Assembly: GCA_964520615.1 (NCBI GenBank)
Contig: CAZFNL010000085.1
Location: forward strand, 1-50,048
Direction: 5' to 3'
Length of the DNA stretch: 50,048 nt
DNA from: JAMCUI01 sp964520615
Lineage (GTDB): Bacteria > Patescibacteriota > Microgenomatia > 2-02-FULL-39-11
The notes beneath the pieces are model-generated. The model was given only the letters and a program-made list of their open reading frames with translations, did not search any database and had not been told where the DNA came from. Within the stretch, counting starts at the first letter, position 1; each line of letters begins with the position of its first letter. The position numbers were made by a program, and so were the translations under genes. Of the stretch, positions 7,825-15,788 are shown in pieces.

Positions 7825-9487
7825 ATTCATCTATTACCTCAACTATGGCTTTGAGAGGCATCTCTATGATGAAGTCAAAAAAGAACTTGAAGACATTAAA
7901 TTTTGTCAGCACCTCCCCGGACAGCCATTGTCCGACGCGCATAACAGGCAGGAAAAATATATCTACGATCGGTGCCATAGGTCCATCTTTATCTACCACC
8001 AGATATTCTCCAGTAATACTGGTAACCTTAAAGGCAAAGAAGGTCACGAGCGTGACAAAGAATATGAATATTGTCTGGCTGACAGGGTTGAAATGGAGTT
8101 TGGTCAGTATATAAATGATAGTGCCGAATGAAAGAAGGTAAGTCAGAAGGTAAATCAGTGAGAACATGGCAGTAAAGGCAAAACTTCTTGGTTTCAGTTT
8201 TTTACCTAGTACTATGCCTTTTTTGATCATGTCAGGGTCCTCCGGGTCGACTGTAATGATGCCTTTCAGCAGATTGAATATTTTTCTCGTATTTTCGTCT
8301 CCAGGAACGGTGACTGAAAGGATAATTACCGCCATAAGAGCCGGTGGGAATATGACATTTATGATGATGGGAATGTAGGAGATTGATTTTTCTATATAAA
8401 GGTCATAAGGGATTTCCAGTATGAAGGCAAATACTACTTTGGTGAGAATAATATAAATAAAGGATCGGATGCCAGTTCGGCGCAGTCTATCCTTTGTTTC
8501 CTCATAACGTTTCCTGCAGGCTTCATCCACTTTGCTTTTCAATTTGGTTTCATCAGATAGTATCTTGGATATTGATCGCGGATTCTGATTAAACAAGTCC
8601 TGCAGGATCATAAACGGAGGGATTTGCTTTCGGATAAAATTTCTGATTTTATCTGCAAAAGGAAAACGAAGGTTCTTTTCTATGTCTTCATAGACGTCAA
8701 ACAGCCGAGGCAATATTTTCTCGCCTTCTTTCCAACTGATTTGGGTGATTTCCGGAAGCATGAGTTTTAATAGATGATAGCGGATAAGAGAATCATCGCT
8801 ATGTGCGAAGGTTCGCTCAACAGCAATATATACCTGTATGTCACGCGTCAGACTGTCATCGTCAAATGGAGCTACTGAGGGCCTTAAAATCTGGTAGGTG
8901 TAATCAGTCAGGGCTTCAAGCCTAGGGTTCGGTGACAAATTTTCCTCTATTTCACAGGAAAGGACTTCTATCATAAATTGACCTATTTTTTCCTGCTCTT
9001 TTCCAGAGCGTCCGGAAGCAATTTCGTTTCTCAGGAAAAAATATTTGTCTATTATGGCTTGAATTTCGGGAATTTTTTCCTCTCCCAATGTATTGTTTTC
9101 ATAATAACGTGCCCAAAGAAGTTCTTTTATCAGAAGCTCGGCAATATTTCTACCGTTTTCATTCAGAAGCATACGCCGCTTTATGATCCGTTCTATTGCT
9201 GCTTTTCTGATGAGGTTATCTTCCTGGAATTCTATGGCGTTTCTCATCTTTTCATACAGAAATGCAAGAAAAGAAACTGTCTGCGAGACGGAGATTTTAG
9301 TGGAGGAGAGGGAAGGCTTGGTATGACCCTCTTCCCAGCTTTTCAGTAAAGCTTTGGAGTATTTTGATAATTCAATGACTTCTCCATTTTCTTCTTCATG
9401 GGAAGAAACATGTTCGCCTCCGGAAGCAGCTTGTGTATCCAGCTGTGGCGCATTTGAATGTCCGTGTTCTTCTTTTGGATTTTCCAT
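7784..9487 (-). CDS. Large membrane protein of unknown function
   Basis: A 567-residue protein I cannot assign to a family. Residues 1-60 are acidic, low-complexity and probably disordered. Residues 65-335 are charged and helical with no catalytic motif I recognise. The C-terminal third has about four membrane segments (roughly 341-359, 371-394, 437-461 and 471-489), with a soluble loop around 395-435 (VDPEDPDMIKKG). There is no signal peptide, so the long N-terminal region is predicted cytoplasmic. The last 14 residues fall in a 42-bp repeat also present at the end of convergent lepA. It precedes no obvious operon partner; tRNA-His is just upstream on the same strand. Confidence 0.8.
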   Translation of the reverse strand: MENPKEEHGHSNAPQLDTQAASGGEHVSSHEEENGEVIELSKYSKALLKSWEEGHTKPSLSSTKISVSQTVSFLAFLYEKMRNAIEFQEDNLIRKAAIERIIKRRMLLNENGRNIAELLIKELLWARYYENNTLGEEKIPEIQAIIDKYFFLRNEIASGRSGKEQEKIGQFMIEVLSCEIEENLSPNPRLEALTDYTYQILRPSVAPFDDDSLTRDIQVYIAVERTFAHSDDSLIRYHLLKLMLPEITQISWKEGEKILPRLFDVYEDIEKNLRFPFADKIRNFIRKQIPPFMILQDLFNQNPRSISKILSDETKLKSKVDEACRKRYEETKDRLRRTGIRSFIYIILTKVVFAFILEIPYDLYIEKSISYIPIIINVIFPPALMAVIILSVTVPGDENTRKIFNLLKGIITVDPEDPDMIKKGIVLGKKLKPRSFAFTAMFSLIYLLTYLLSFGTIIYILTKLHFNPVSQTIFIFFVTLVTFFAFKVTSITGEYLVVDKDGPMAPIVDIFFLPVMRVGQWLSGEVLTKFNVFKFFFDFIIEMPLKAIVEVIDEWAHFVKLKKEEIV

Positions 9488-9508
9488 AATATTTAATTAA
9501 TAATTCTG

Positions 9509-9581
9509 GGTGGCATACCGGATTTGAACCGGCAACATCTGCCTCCACAGGGCAGCGCTCTGCCATTGAGCTAATGCCACC
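9509..9581 (-). tRNA. tRNA-His (GTG)
   Basis: Minus-strand cloverleaf with the extra 5' G characteristic of tRNA-His, paired to C73 (GGTGGCAT/ATGCCACC). Anticodon stem CTGCC/GGCAG with loop CTGTGGA (anticodon GTG); T arm GCCGG-TTCAAAT-CCGGT. Confidence 0.95.
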
Positions 9582-9736
9582 GTAATTACCAATACCCTAC
9601 TAACTTACTTAAACGTTGTAATTGTTTTACACCATGATTATGCCAACATTCTTATCCTTGCGTGGCACCGTCCAATTTTATCACGATTGGTCTCAATTTC
9701 CTATTTTACTTTGAGAAATTTAATTTATATTATAAA

Positions 9737-10948
9737 TTAGAATATTTTAGAAAGGAAAGGGCCGATAAAAGGTTGATGTGAAAGGAAATCCAGTATGGGT
9801 AAAAAATTGTCGAGAAAGGTATGTCTGGATTTTTTAACCGGTTGCACTAGTATACTGGAATTTGAAGATTTGGCTGCGGTTTCTTCTCCCAATATCTTCT
9901 TATAGCTCATATCTAGTTCCGGTTTACCTGCTATTTTTGCCAGTTTCTGGTATGTATCGTATTGCGGATAAAAAGAACTTGTTGCCTCCTTTTGCCATGA
10001 GAAATTGGAAAAGGGAAAGGACTGATAATTTAGTACAAACGGAGTAATTGCAACTATATTTTTGTCTGTCCAGACGGTTTTTGATGCCTGCAATAAAAGG
10101 TCAGATACCTCATCAGGCGAAAAATACCACGGATTATAAGGATTGCCATCCTGATGCGGCCAGCCAGTTTCTGTAATAAATACTGGCAGCTGTCTTTCCA
10201 TTCCCAGTGATTTCAGAAGAGTTTCTTCCCATTGGAAAGTCCGTACAGTGCCCCGGCCGACTGCATCACTCCCGCCAACGTATCCTGGATTGGGATATGA
10301 ATGAGATGTCCAACCATCGACAAAGCTATAAACGTTAGGATTGTAGCGGAGCATTTCCTGTATAAAAAGTTTTTCATCCATGGTATCTTTGGTATTTGGT
10401 GCTGACGCATCCAAACCTGCAGGGAGTACGAAAAAGTCTGGCGATTCAGTTTTTAGTGAGGCAGACATGGAACTAAGTATATCCACATATGAAGAGGGAT
10501 TTATCTCCCCTCCCCACTCCTTGGCGTGGTTGGGTTCGTTGAAAACCACGATATAGCGGTTTTTGACAACCCACTGTAATCTATTCAGAAATTGAACCCA
10601 GGGTAAAACCTGGCCCAAAGTAGGTTTTTCCCAATAATATCCGTTTAGGAAAGTGGCAAGCCTGATGATTGGTATAAGATGAAGATTCCTTAGCTGATCA
10701 AAAATTTTATTCCATTTGTCGGTGTCACGGTCGTTTTGGGTGATTACCATGGTGACATATCCCCAGTCTCCTCCTGCCGAATTGACCAGTTTGGCTGCAT
10801 TTTCTAGGTCGTTCTCATCGATAATGTGTATGCCGTATTTATTGTTGGGTAAAGATAAGGGATCATAAATAGCATGAATCTGTCTTCCAGGAAGTACCAG
10901 GGAAAAGAAAAAGAGTGTTGAGAATATAAACAAAGTTTTCAGTTTCAT
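9737..10948 (-). CDS. Secreted clan GH-A-like glycoside hydrolase
   Basis: A 403-residue protein with an N-terminal signal peptide (hydrophobic 5-20, likely cut after QIHA at 26), so it is exported or surface-attached. The fold is a (beta/alpha)8 glycosidase of clan GH-A: the acid/base Glu is E138 in VVFNEPNHAKEW, and the nucleophile Glu is E260 in VFITETGWPHQDGNP. Other barrel motifs are LIPIIRLATF and VDGWTSHSYPNPG. The exact GH family (GH5, 39, 53 or related) is not resolved by eye. The last ~70 residues (after GEETAAKSS) are a Ser-rich linker with a hydrophobic end, LPILDFLSHQPFIGPFLSKIF being listed only by its position 383-403, perhaps a membrane anchor. It stands alone. Confidence 0.8.
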   Translation of the reverse strand: MKLKTLFIFSTLFFFSLVLPGRQIHAIYDPLSLPNNKYGIHIIDENDLENAAKLVNSAGGDWGYVTMVITQNDRDTDKWNKIFDQLRNLHLIPIIRLATFLNGYYWEKPTLGQVLPWVQFLNRLQWVVKNRYIVVFNEPNHAKEWGGEINPSSYVDILSSMSASLKTESPDFFVLPAGLDASAPNTKDTMDEKLFIQEMLRYNPNVYSFVDGWTSHSYPNPGYVGGSDAVGRGTVRTFQWEETLLKSLGMERQLPVFITETGWPHQDGNPYNPWYFSPDEVSDLLLQASKTVWTDKNIVAITPFVLNYQSFPFSNFSWQKEATSSFYPQYDTYQKLAKIAGKPELDMSYKKILGEETAAKSSNSSILVQPVKKSRHTFLDNFLPILDFLSHQPFIGPFLSKIF

Positions 10949-11123
10949 TTATTTTTTCGAGAAATTTGGTTAAAGAAAGGATATATATTGTATCAGTATG
11001 TATACTATGTTGCAATGAAATGACGCTTCACTTACAATATCTAATATTCGGCGATGTAACTTAGATTATTTGATTAGTTGATTTAAAGAGTTGATAATAA
11101 TAATTTTCAGGCGGAGTTTTACC

Positions 11124-12710
11124 TCAGTTAGATTCGGGGATTAGCTCAGTTGGCTTAGAGCGCGCGCTTTGGGAGCGCGAGGCCACCCGTTCAAGTCGGG
11201 TATCCCCGACTGAAATCGAAGAGGCCGGAGTCGCCTCCGGCAAGGCTCGCGCGGTGCGGGCGCGCGAGACGGCTGCAAAGCCCTGACGAAACTCGGCGGC
11301 GAGCCGCCTATCAGATAAAAAGAAGTTCGAGCCGATACGTTTTGCGAAGATGGCCATATCTTCGCAATTATTTTTTGCGCGCGCGATTTTTTCGCATTCT
11401 GACGCAGTTTTGATAAACTCTTTCATAGGTTCAATCCACAACAAACCTCCGGCTTCCAGTTTGCCTATCATTTCTTGTAGTTTTATTTTCTCCTCGAAAA
11501 ACTGATTTTTCTTTTTCTTGAATGTTTCTGTATCAATAACCTGATCGAGATAGCTATCCAGAAGAATATTTGCTTTTCGATCAATATCCGCAAGCTTTAG
11601 TTTTAATCTTTGAATGGTTGTTTCTGCCGATTGTTTTTCTGTTATCTCATCCCGATCAATCCATTTATTCCACTGATCTGCCCATGACTGTGGGAGTGAA
11701 ACGCTTTCCAGAATTTGCCGAAGTTGATTTTTAACATCTAACTCTGTGACCGGCTTCTCATCACACGGTTTTAACTTTTTGGTGCAACGATAATAATTGT
11801 AGGTCATGATTCTGCCTGTACGTGGATAATGCTTCGTATGGGTTTCTGCCGTAATCGCTGCACCACAATTCCCACACCGAGCCAAACCGGAAAACGCAAA
11901 CGAATGACCGTTTTTTTGAGGCCTCGATATTCTTTTAATTTGCTTTTGTGCTTCTGCGAATAATTCTTTGCTGATAAAACACTCATGCCCGCCGTCGTAA
12001 TATTCATCGTTGAAGGTAATAATGCCAAGATAAAATTTGTTTGCAAGATGATGGTGAATAGAATCAATAAGCCATGGTTTGCCGCTTTTTCTCGTTAATC
12101 CATACGTATCCGCCAAATATTGAGCAATGGAAGTGAACGAACAATTTTTCTGTACAAACATTGAGAACATTTCCTGAACAATCTTGGAAGTAACTGGATC
12201 AACATCTATTCCTCTAGTTTTTGGGTTATTCACATACCCAAATGGAGCTTTTAAGGGAAGAACGCCATTGCGAAGTTTTTGTCTCTGCCCGCGCCGCACA
12301 TTTTCGGAAAGATTGTCGACATAATATTTTGATTGACTAAACGCAATAGAAAGCATGAATTTTCCCTGCGGCGTGTTCTCAAACCAAAATGTGGGAAACT
12401 TCAAATCTACTAGTTTGCCAATATCAAGAAAGTAGACAATCTTTCCACCGTCCATTGAATTGCGGGCAAGGCGGTCGGGGTGCCAAGCGACTATTCCGTT
12501 TGCTTCTCCTTTTTCAATTTTCTTAAGTACCTCTGCAAACTGTTCTCGTCCTGGCATTTTGGCTGTTTTTGCTTCGGTGATAAACTCGACAATCTCTAAA
12601 TGTTCTTTCTTGGCAAATCCCTTGAGTTCGGCAATTTGAGCTTCTATGGAAAGAATTTGCCGATCTGCTTCGTCTCTGGATTTTCGACAGTACGCAATAT
12701 ATTTATTCAT
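11124..12710 (-). CDS. Large serine recombinase (site-specific integrase)
   Basis: A 528-residue serine recombinase that would insert and excise the island. The resolvase domain (1-150) has nucleophile S11 in YCRKSRDE, an R in the second-strand motif, and the conserved HPDRLARN and MLSIAFSQSKYYVDNLSENVRRG blocks. The recombinase domain (about 160-270) contains GYVNNPKTRGIDVD. A zinc ribbon follows (CGNCGAAI...YYRCTKKLKPC), then a coiled-coil region (about 385-440). The usual end of such proteins is near IGSNFFLSDRRL; here the frame continues through arm L and antisense through tRNA-Pro to a stop in host DNA. In the joined-arm arrangement it would instead end SSISVELYLKVRTSFQ. The native C-terminus is therefore uncertain. 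Confidence 0.92.
   Translation of the reverse strand: MNKYIAYCRKSRDEADRQILSIEAQIAELKGFAKKEHLEIVEFITEAKTAKMPGREQFAEVLKKIEKGEANGIVAWHPDRLARNSMDGGKIVYFLDIGKLVDLKFPTFWFENTPQGKFMLSIAFSQSKYYVDNLSENVRRGQRQKLRNGVLPLKAPFGYVNNPKTRGIDVDPVTSKIVQEMFSMFVQKNCSFTSIAQYLADTYGLTRKSGKPWLIDSIHHHLANKFYLGIITFNDEYYDGGHECFISKELFAEAQKQIKRISRPQKNGHSFAFSGLARCGNCGAAITAETHTKHYPRTGRIMTYNYYRCTKKLKPCDEKPVTELDVKNQLRQILESVSLPQSWADQWNKWIDRDEITEKQSAETTIQRLKLKLADIDRKANILLDSYLDQVIDTETFKKKKNQFFEEKIKLQEMIGKLEAGGLLWIEPMKEFIKTASECEKIARAKNNCEDMAIFAKRIGSNFFLSDRRLAAEFRQGFAAVSRARTARALPEATPASSISVGDTRLERVASRSQSARSKPTELIPESN
11135..11209 (+). tRNA. tRNA-Pro (TGG), attachment site of the island
   Basis: Cloverleaf: acceptor CGGGGAT/ATCCCCG (C1-G72, typical of tRNA-Pro), anticodon stem CGCGC/GCGCG with loop TTTGGGA (anticodon TGG), T arm ACCCG-TTCAAGT-CGGGT, discriminator A. 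Its last three bases, CGA, plus the next C form the CGAC shared with the right end of the island at 17857-17860 and, inverted, with 12891-12894. The tRNA is intact. Confidence 0.95.
11207..11308 (+). repeat. Island arm L, outer copy
   Basis: A 102-nt GC-rich arm, reverse-complementary to 12793-12894 with one mismatch. It contains several hairpins (CCGGAG/CTCCGG; CTCGCGCG/GCGCGCGAG approximately; GGCGGC/GCCGCC). It also encodes, on the minus strand, the C-terminal RLAAEFRQGFAAV region of the recombinase ORF. Confidence 0.92.
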
Positions 12711-12747
12711 AGGCAGTTTTGTATTCTCTTCACGAACGATTAGTGAG

Positions 12748-12773
12748 TGAGAAAATTTTTGCGGGGTCGTTTG
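12748..12773 (-). promoter_or_regulatory. Shared 26-bp box upstream of the recombinase gene
   Basis: It matches the reverse complement of 13031-13056 at 24 of 26 positions (core GACCCCGCAAAAATTTT on the minus strand). Each copy lies upstream of one of the two divergent genes, in the same orientation relative to that gene (38 nt from the recombinase ATG). It is a candidate common operator or promoter element. Confidence 0.55.
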
Positions 12774-12792
12774 TTCTTTTTCCTTTTCCGTT

Positions 12793-12894
12793 GGCGGCTC
12801 GCCGCCGAGTTTCGTCAGGGCTTCGCAGCCGTCTCGCGCGCCCGCACCGCGCGAGCCTTGCCGGAGGCGACTCCGGCCTCTTCGATTTCAGTCG
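12793..12894 (-). repeat. Island arm L, internal inverted copy
   Basis: Reverse complement of 11207-11308 with one mismatch. It meets the internal R arm at GTCG (12891-12894), giving the joined L/R sequence expected of an attP-like site. Confidence 0.92.
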
Positions 12895-12987
12895 AGTTAT
12901 ATCTAAAAGTTAGAACCAGCTTTCAGTAAGCTCGCCCCGCTGTGCGGGGCTCGCTGTCAGCGCGGCGCCCCCCCCGCCGCGCTTCCG
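12891..12987 (-). repeat. Island arm R, internal inverted copy
   Basis: 97 nt, reverse complement of 17765-17860 with one substitution and one extra C in a C-run (8 versus 7). It contains two strong hairpins: CTCGCCCCGC/GCGGGGCTCG and CGCGGCG/CGCCGCG. Confidence 0.92.
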
Positions 12988-13030
12988 AACGTGTTGACTC
13001 GAACGGGAAAAATCTTCACAGATTTCTCCC

Positions 13031-13056
13031 CAAACGTCCCCGCAAAAATTTTCCCA
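13031..13056 (+). promoter_or_regulatory. Shared 26-bp box upstream of the XRE controller gene
   Basis: Partner of 12748-12773 (24 of 26 match in inverted orientation), ending 59 nt before the XRE ATG. The core is GTCCCCGCAAAAATTTT. Confidence 0.55.
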
Positions 13057-13066
13057 CGTATTCCAT

Positions 13067-13091
13067 TTTGGAATATTACACTTTGGAATAT
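13067..13091 (+). promoter_or_regulatory. Direct repeat TTTGGAATAT x2, candidate controller box
   Basis: Two copies of TTTGGAATAT (13067-13076 and 13082-13091) with a 15-base period lie 24 bases before the XRE gene. Controller proteins of restriction-modification systems bind paired sites just upstream of their own gene; that this is such a site is inference. Confidence 0.5.
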
Positions 13092-13115
13092 ATCATAGAT
13101 AGAAGAAAGCACAAT

Positions 13116-13343
13116 ATGTCTAAATCCTTATATTCAAATGAGCAGAAAAATATCGCCAACAAACTAACAAAAGCTAGAATGGAAGCCAAGCTAACTCAAT
13201 CCGCCGCCGCCATTAAACTACAAAAATCACAATCTTATATATCAAAAGTAGAATCGGGACAAAGACTGATTGATATTGTTGAATTAAAACAATTCGCTCG
13301 GTTGTACAGCAAAAAACTAAGCTATTTTATGGAGGGATTATGA
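13116..13343 (+). CDS. XRE-family helix-turn-helix protein, restriction-modification controller-like
   Basis: A 75-residue single-domain XRE/Cro-type DNA-binding protein. The HTH covers about residues 16-65 (LTKARMEAKLTQSAAAIKLQ...QSYISKVESGQRLIDIVELKQFAR). It overlaps the endonuclease start by four bases (ATGA), the arrangement typical of controller (C) genes preceding restriction genes. An open frame extends back to 12942, but that part reads through arm R and is compositionally odd. ATG 13116, preceded by AGAAGAAAG, is the start. It probably autoregulates through the upstream repeats. Confidence 0.9.
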   Translation: MSKSLYSNEQKNIANKLTKARMEAKLTQSAAAIKLQKSQSYISKVESGQRLIDIVELKQFARLYSKKLSYFMEGL

Positions 13344-14197
13344 AACGAGAAGAGATAACCAAATTCATAGTGGGCTTGGTTGACAAAAACAGTGCATCGT
13401 TCGCTGATTACGCAACCGAGTTGGAAAAAATAGTTGGAGCAATGTCTTTAGATGAAATCAGAGAGAGCTTGCTTGAGTGCGGAGTCATTCCTGAATCATA
13501 TGGGCATGATTCTACGGAAGAAAAACTTTATTCAAAATATTCTGATATTTTGCTAGCTAGAGCCTTTTCATTTATGGGTATTGATGCAAGAGTTCTAAAA
13601 GAACGAGCTGATGCGGCTGATGTAGAAGGACACACGCCAAAGTACACAATTGTTGCCGATGGGAAAGTTTTTAGATTAAGTCGCACGGCGAAAAATCAAA
13701 AAGACTTTAAAGTGGAGGCCCTAGATAAGTGGCGAAAAGGAAAGAAGTATGCTTGTTTAATTTCTCCCTTATACCAATATCCCAAAAACAGTAGCCAGAT
13801 ATATCGTCAAGCAATTGCTAAAAACGTTACACTCCTGTCATATGCACATCTGTATTTTATTTTATTACATAAAGAAGCCAACAAGTTTAACTTCGAAAAA
13901 CTTTGGCAGGTACCTAGAAGTTTAAAAGGTGCTAAAGATGCAAAAATATATTGGATAAAGATAAATGGAACATTGTGTAATATTTTAGGTAAGAAAAAGT
14001 CTGATTGGGACGAAATAAAAGAAATTGAGAAACAAGCATTAAAAAGATCGGCTAAAGAAGAAACAGCCTATATCAATGGTAAAATTGCCGCTATAAAGTC
14101 TCTCACACATGAGCAGGCAATCGAAAAACTAATTAAGTCTGAAAAACTTGATAGTAAAATTTTGCAAATAAGAAAAATATCAAACCTAAAGGAGTGA
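13340..14197 (+). CDS. HindIII-family type II restriction endonuclease
   Basis: A 285-residue PD-(D/E)XK restriction enzyme clearly like R.HindIII. Shared blocks are HDSTEEKLYSKYSDILLARAF (about 56-76), the active site VADGKVFRLSR (D107 and K109, equivalent to HindIII D108/K110), RTAKNQKDFKVEALDKWR (115-132) and LYQYPKNSSQIYRQAI, with a LLSYAHL segment after. Length is near HindIII (300). The recognition site is probably AAGCTT or close, by homology. No truncation or frameshift is present, so it is likely active. It is translationally coupled to the XRE gene and convergent with its methyltransferase, with the two 3' ends overlapping by 12 bases. Confidence 0.92.
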   Translation: MKREEITKFIVGLVDKNSASFADYATELEKIVGAMSLDEIRESLLECGVIPESYGHDSTEEKLYSKYSDILLARAFSFMGIDARVLKERADAADVEGHTPKYTIVADGKVFRLSRTAKNQKDFKVEALDKWRKGKKYACLISPLYQYPKNSSQIYRQAIAKNVTLLSYAHLYFILLHKEANKFNFEKLWQVPRSLKGAKDAKIYWIKINGTLCNILGKKKSDWDEIKEIEKQALKRSAKEETAYINGKIAAIKSLTHEQAIEKLIKSEKLDSKILQIRKISNLKE

Positions 14198-15787
14198 GGT
14201 TTGCGAAAAATTATTTTCTACTGACTGTGACTTAACGACAGATCCCCCAGACAATCTTCGTGAAGCAATATTCCAGTAATCTTTAGAAATATCAAAACCG
14301 ATATATTTTCTTTTTAATCCCTTAGCTGCAACAATTGTCGATCCTGACCCCATAAAAGGGTCCAACACAACTTGACCTTCTGTGGTAACAAGCTTAATTA
14401 AATATTCAAGAAGAGAAACAGGTTTTTGAGCTTCATGCAATCCGTTTTCGCCATTTGCAAATCCAAACTTGAGGATATTAGTTGGTGACTTTCCATCAAT
14501 TAAGCATGCTTCTATGTTCATAGCCCCTAAATTATTTTTTAAAACATTATCTGTAATTGTTAGCTTATAGGGCTTAAATAACCATGCCACGGGTTCATAC
14601 TTTGGCGCTAAGTTTCCAAGTTTCCAACCAGCCCATTTTTCTGCTTCTTTCACCATGCCACGCTTAAGAAAAATGTTACTTATTTCCTGAGCCCTATGAT
14701 GGGCGCTTGGCTTTTCCCAAGCTAAAATATCACGAAGTAAAAAACCGCTATCTTCAAGCGCAATAATGGCTCTATGTAAAGTTCTTCTCGCTCCAAAAAT
14801 AAACAGACTACCACCTTCTTTGAGAACAGGAAATAATTTAGTTCCCCATGAATAACACCATTGTTGATATTCTTTAAGAATGTTTCTGTCAGCGCTTGAC
14901 CATCCATTGATTGGCTTACCTCTCCTTTTAAATGCTTTTTTACCAATTTGGGCTGGAGACTGCCCAAGTAAGGCAGAATTTGTATTGGCATGAAGCACAT
15001 CCCACTCATCAAGTGATATTCCATAAGGAATATCAGAAAGAACTAAGTCAACTGAATTTTCCTTAATCCGATCAAGCAAATCGATTGCATCACCACAAAG
15101 GATCTGATTTTCTCCAATAGTGTCTTCCTTTGTTTTGTCTAAAATTCCATTCGAAGTAGGATGAGAATCCTGCAAATTGAATGGCTCTGTGGTTAAATTT
15201 TTTATAATATCAATCACAACCCCCTGAATGATTAATTTTTTTGGGTCAACGAATATAGGGGAATATGTTGGATTTGCAGGCTGAAGGCGAATTTGCGTTT
15301 TCTCTCTATATATTTTTTTAAGGGTTACTTCTTCGTTATTGATAAGTGCGATAACTTTTTGACCATCCTCCGCAGTTTGCTGTGAACGCACAATTACAAC
15401 ATCACCATTATTAATGTTTTCATCAATCATACTTTGACCAACAACTTTTAATGCATAAAGATTTTGAATATCGTTCCTAAGATTTGTTTGAGGAACAGAA
15501 ATAATCTCTCTATCTTCTACAGCTAACATGGGCTGCCCTGCAGATATACGCCCTAAAATTGGAATTTGTATCATTGCCTGAGACTCATACACGTCAATAC
15601 TTCTGGGTGAATTTTCCTCTTTTTTAAGATAACCCATTACTTCAAGTGACTTAACGTGATGATGTGCAGTAGAAACAGAAGATAAACGAAGGTGCTTCTT
15701 AATTTCCTCAAGAGAAGGCGCATACCCCTTTTTTTCGGCGAAAGACTTGATAAAGTCCAAAACTTGTTTTTGTCTTTTTGTAAGCAT
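14186..15787 (-). CDS. LexA-like repressor/autoprotease fused to N6-adenine DNA methyltransferase
   Basis: A 533-residue fusion. Residues 1-66 are a LexA winged helix (MLTKRQKQVLDFIKSF...GYAPSLEEI). Residues 73-195 are an S24 autoprotease with cleavage bond A83-G84 (ILGRISAGQP), Ser119 (VVGQSM) and Lys157 (EVTLKKIY), at nearly the same numbers as E. coli LexA. Residues 225-515 are a beta-class adenine methyltransferase: motif IV SDIPYG (251-256) precedes motif I DPFMGSGST (476-484), with QKPVSLLEYLI between. The enzyme would protect the sites cut by the HindIII-like partner. All catalytic residues for both activities are present. A canonical LexA start and a good promoter 5' of it argue that the fusion is real and not a joined pair. 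RecA-stimulated cleavage is inferred. Confidence 0.93.
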   Translation of the reverse strand: MLTKRQKQVLDFIKSFAEKKGYAPSLEEIKKHLRLSSVSTAHHHVKSLEVMGYLKKEENSPRSIDVYESQAMIQIPILGRISAGQPMLAVEDREIISVPQTNLRNDIQNLYALKVVGQSMIDENINNGDVVIVRSQQTAEDGQKVIALINNEEVTLKKIYREKTQIRLQPANPTYSPIFVDPKKLIIQGVVIDIIKNLTTEPFNLQDSHPTSNGILDKTKEDTIGENQILCGDAIDLLDRIKENSVDLVLSDIPYGISLDEWDVLHANTNSALLGQSPAQIGKKAFKRRGKPINGWSSADRNILKEYQQWCYSWGTKLFPVLKEGGSLFIFGARRTLHRAIIALEDSGFLLRDILAWEKPSAHHRAQEISNIFLKRGMVKEAEKWAGWKLGNLAPKYEPVAWLFKPYKLTITDNVLKNNLGAMNIEACLIDGKSPTNILKFGFANGENGLHEAQKPVSLLEYLIKLVTTEGQVVLDPFMGSGSTIVAAKGLKRKYIGFDISKDYWNIASRRLSGGSVVKSQSVENNFSQTSLL

Positions 15788-15788
15788 G

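Noticed and set aside
12719..12929. Two overlapping 60-64 residue plus-strand ORFs upstream of the recombinase
   Set aside because: They arise from the inverted copy of arm L; the similarity to the recombinase tail reflects the repeat, not a gene.
12942..13115. N-terminal extension of the XRE controller ORF
   Set aside because: It reads through arm R and an arginine-rich stretch; the conserved HTH protein starts at ATG 13116 with a Shine-Dalgarno-like AGAAGAAAG.
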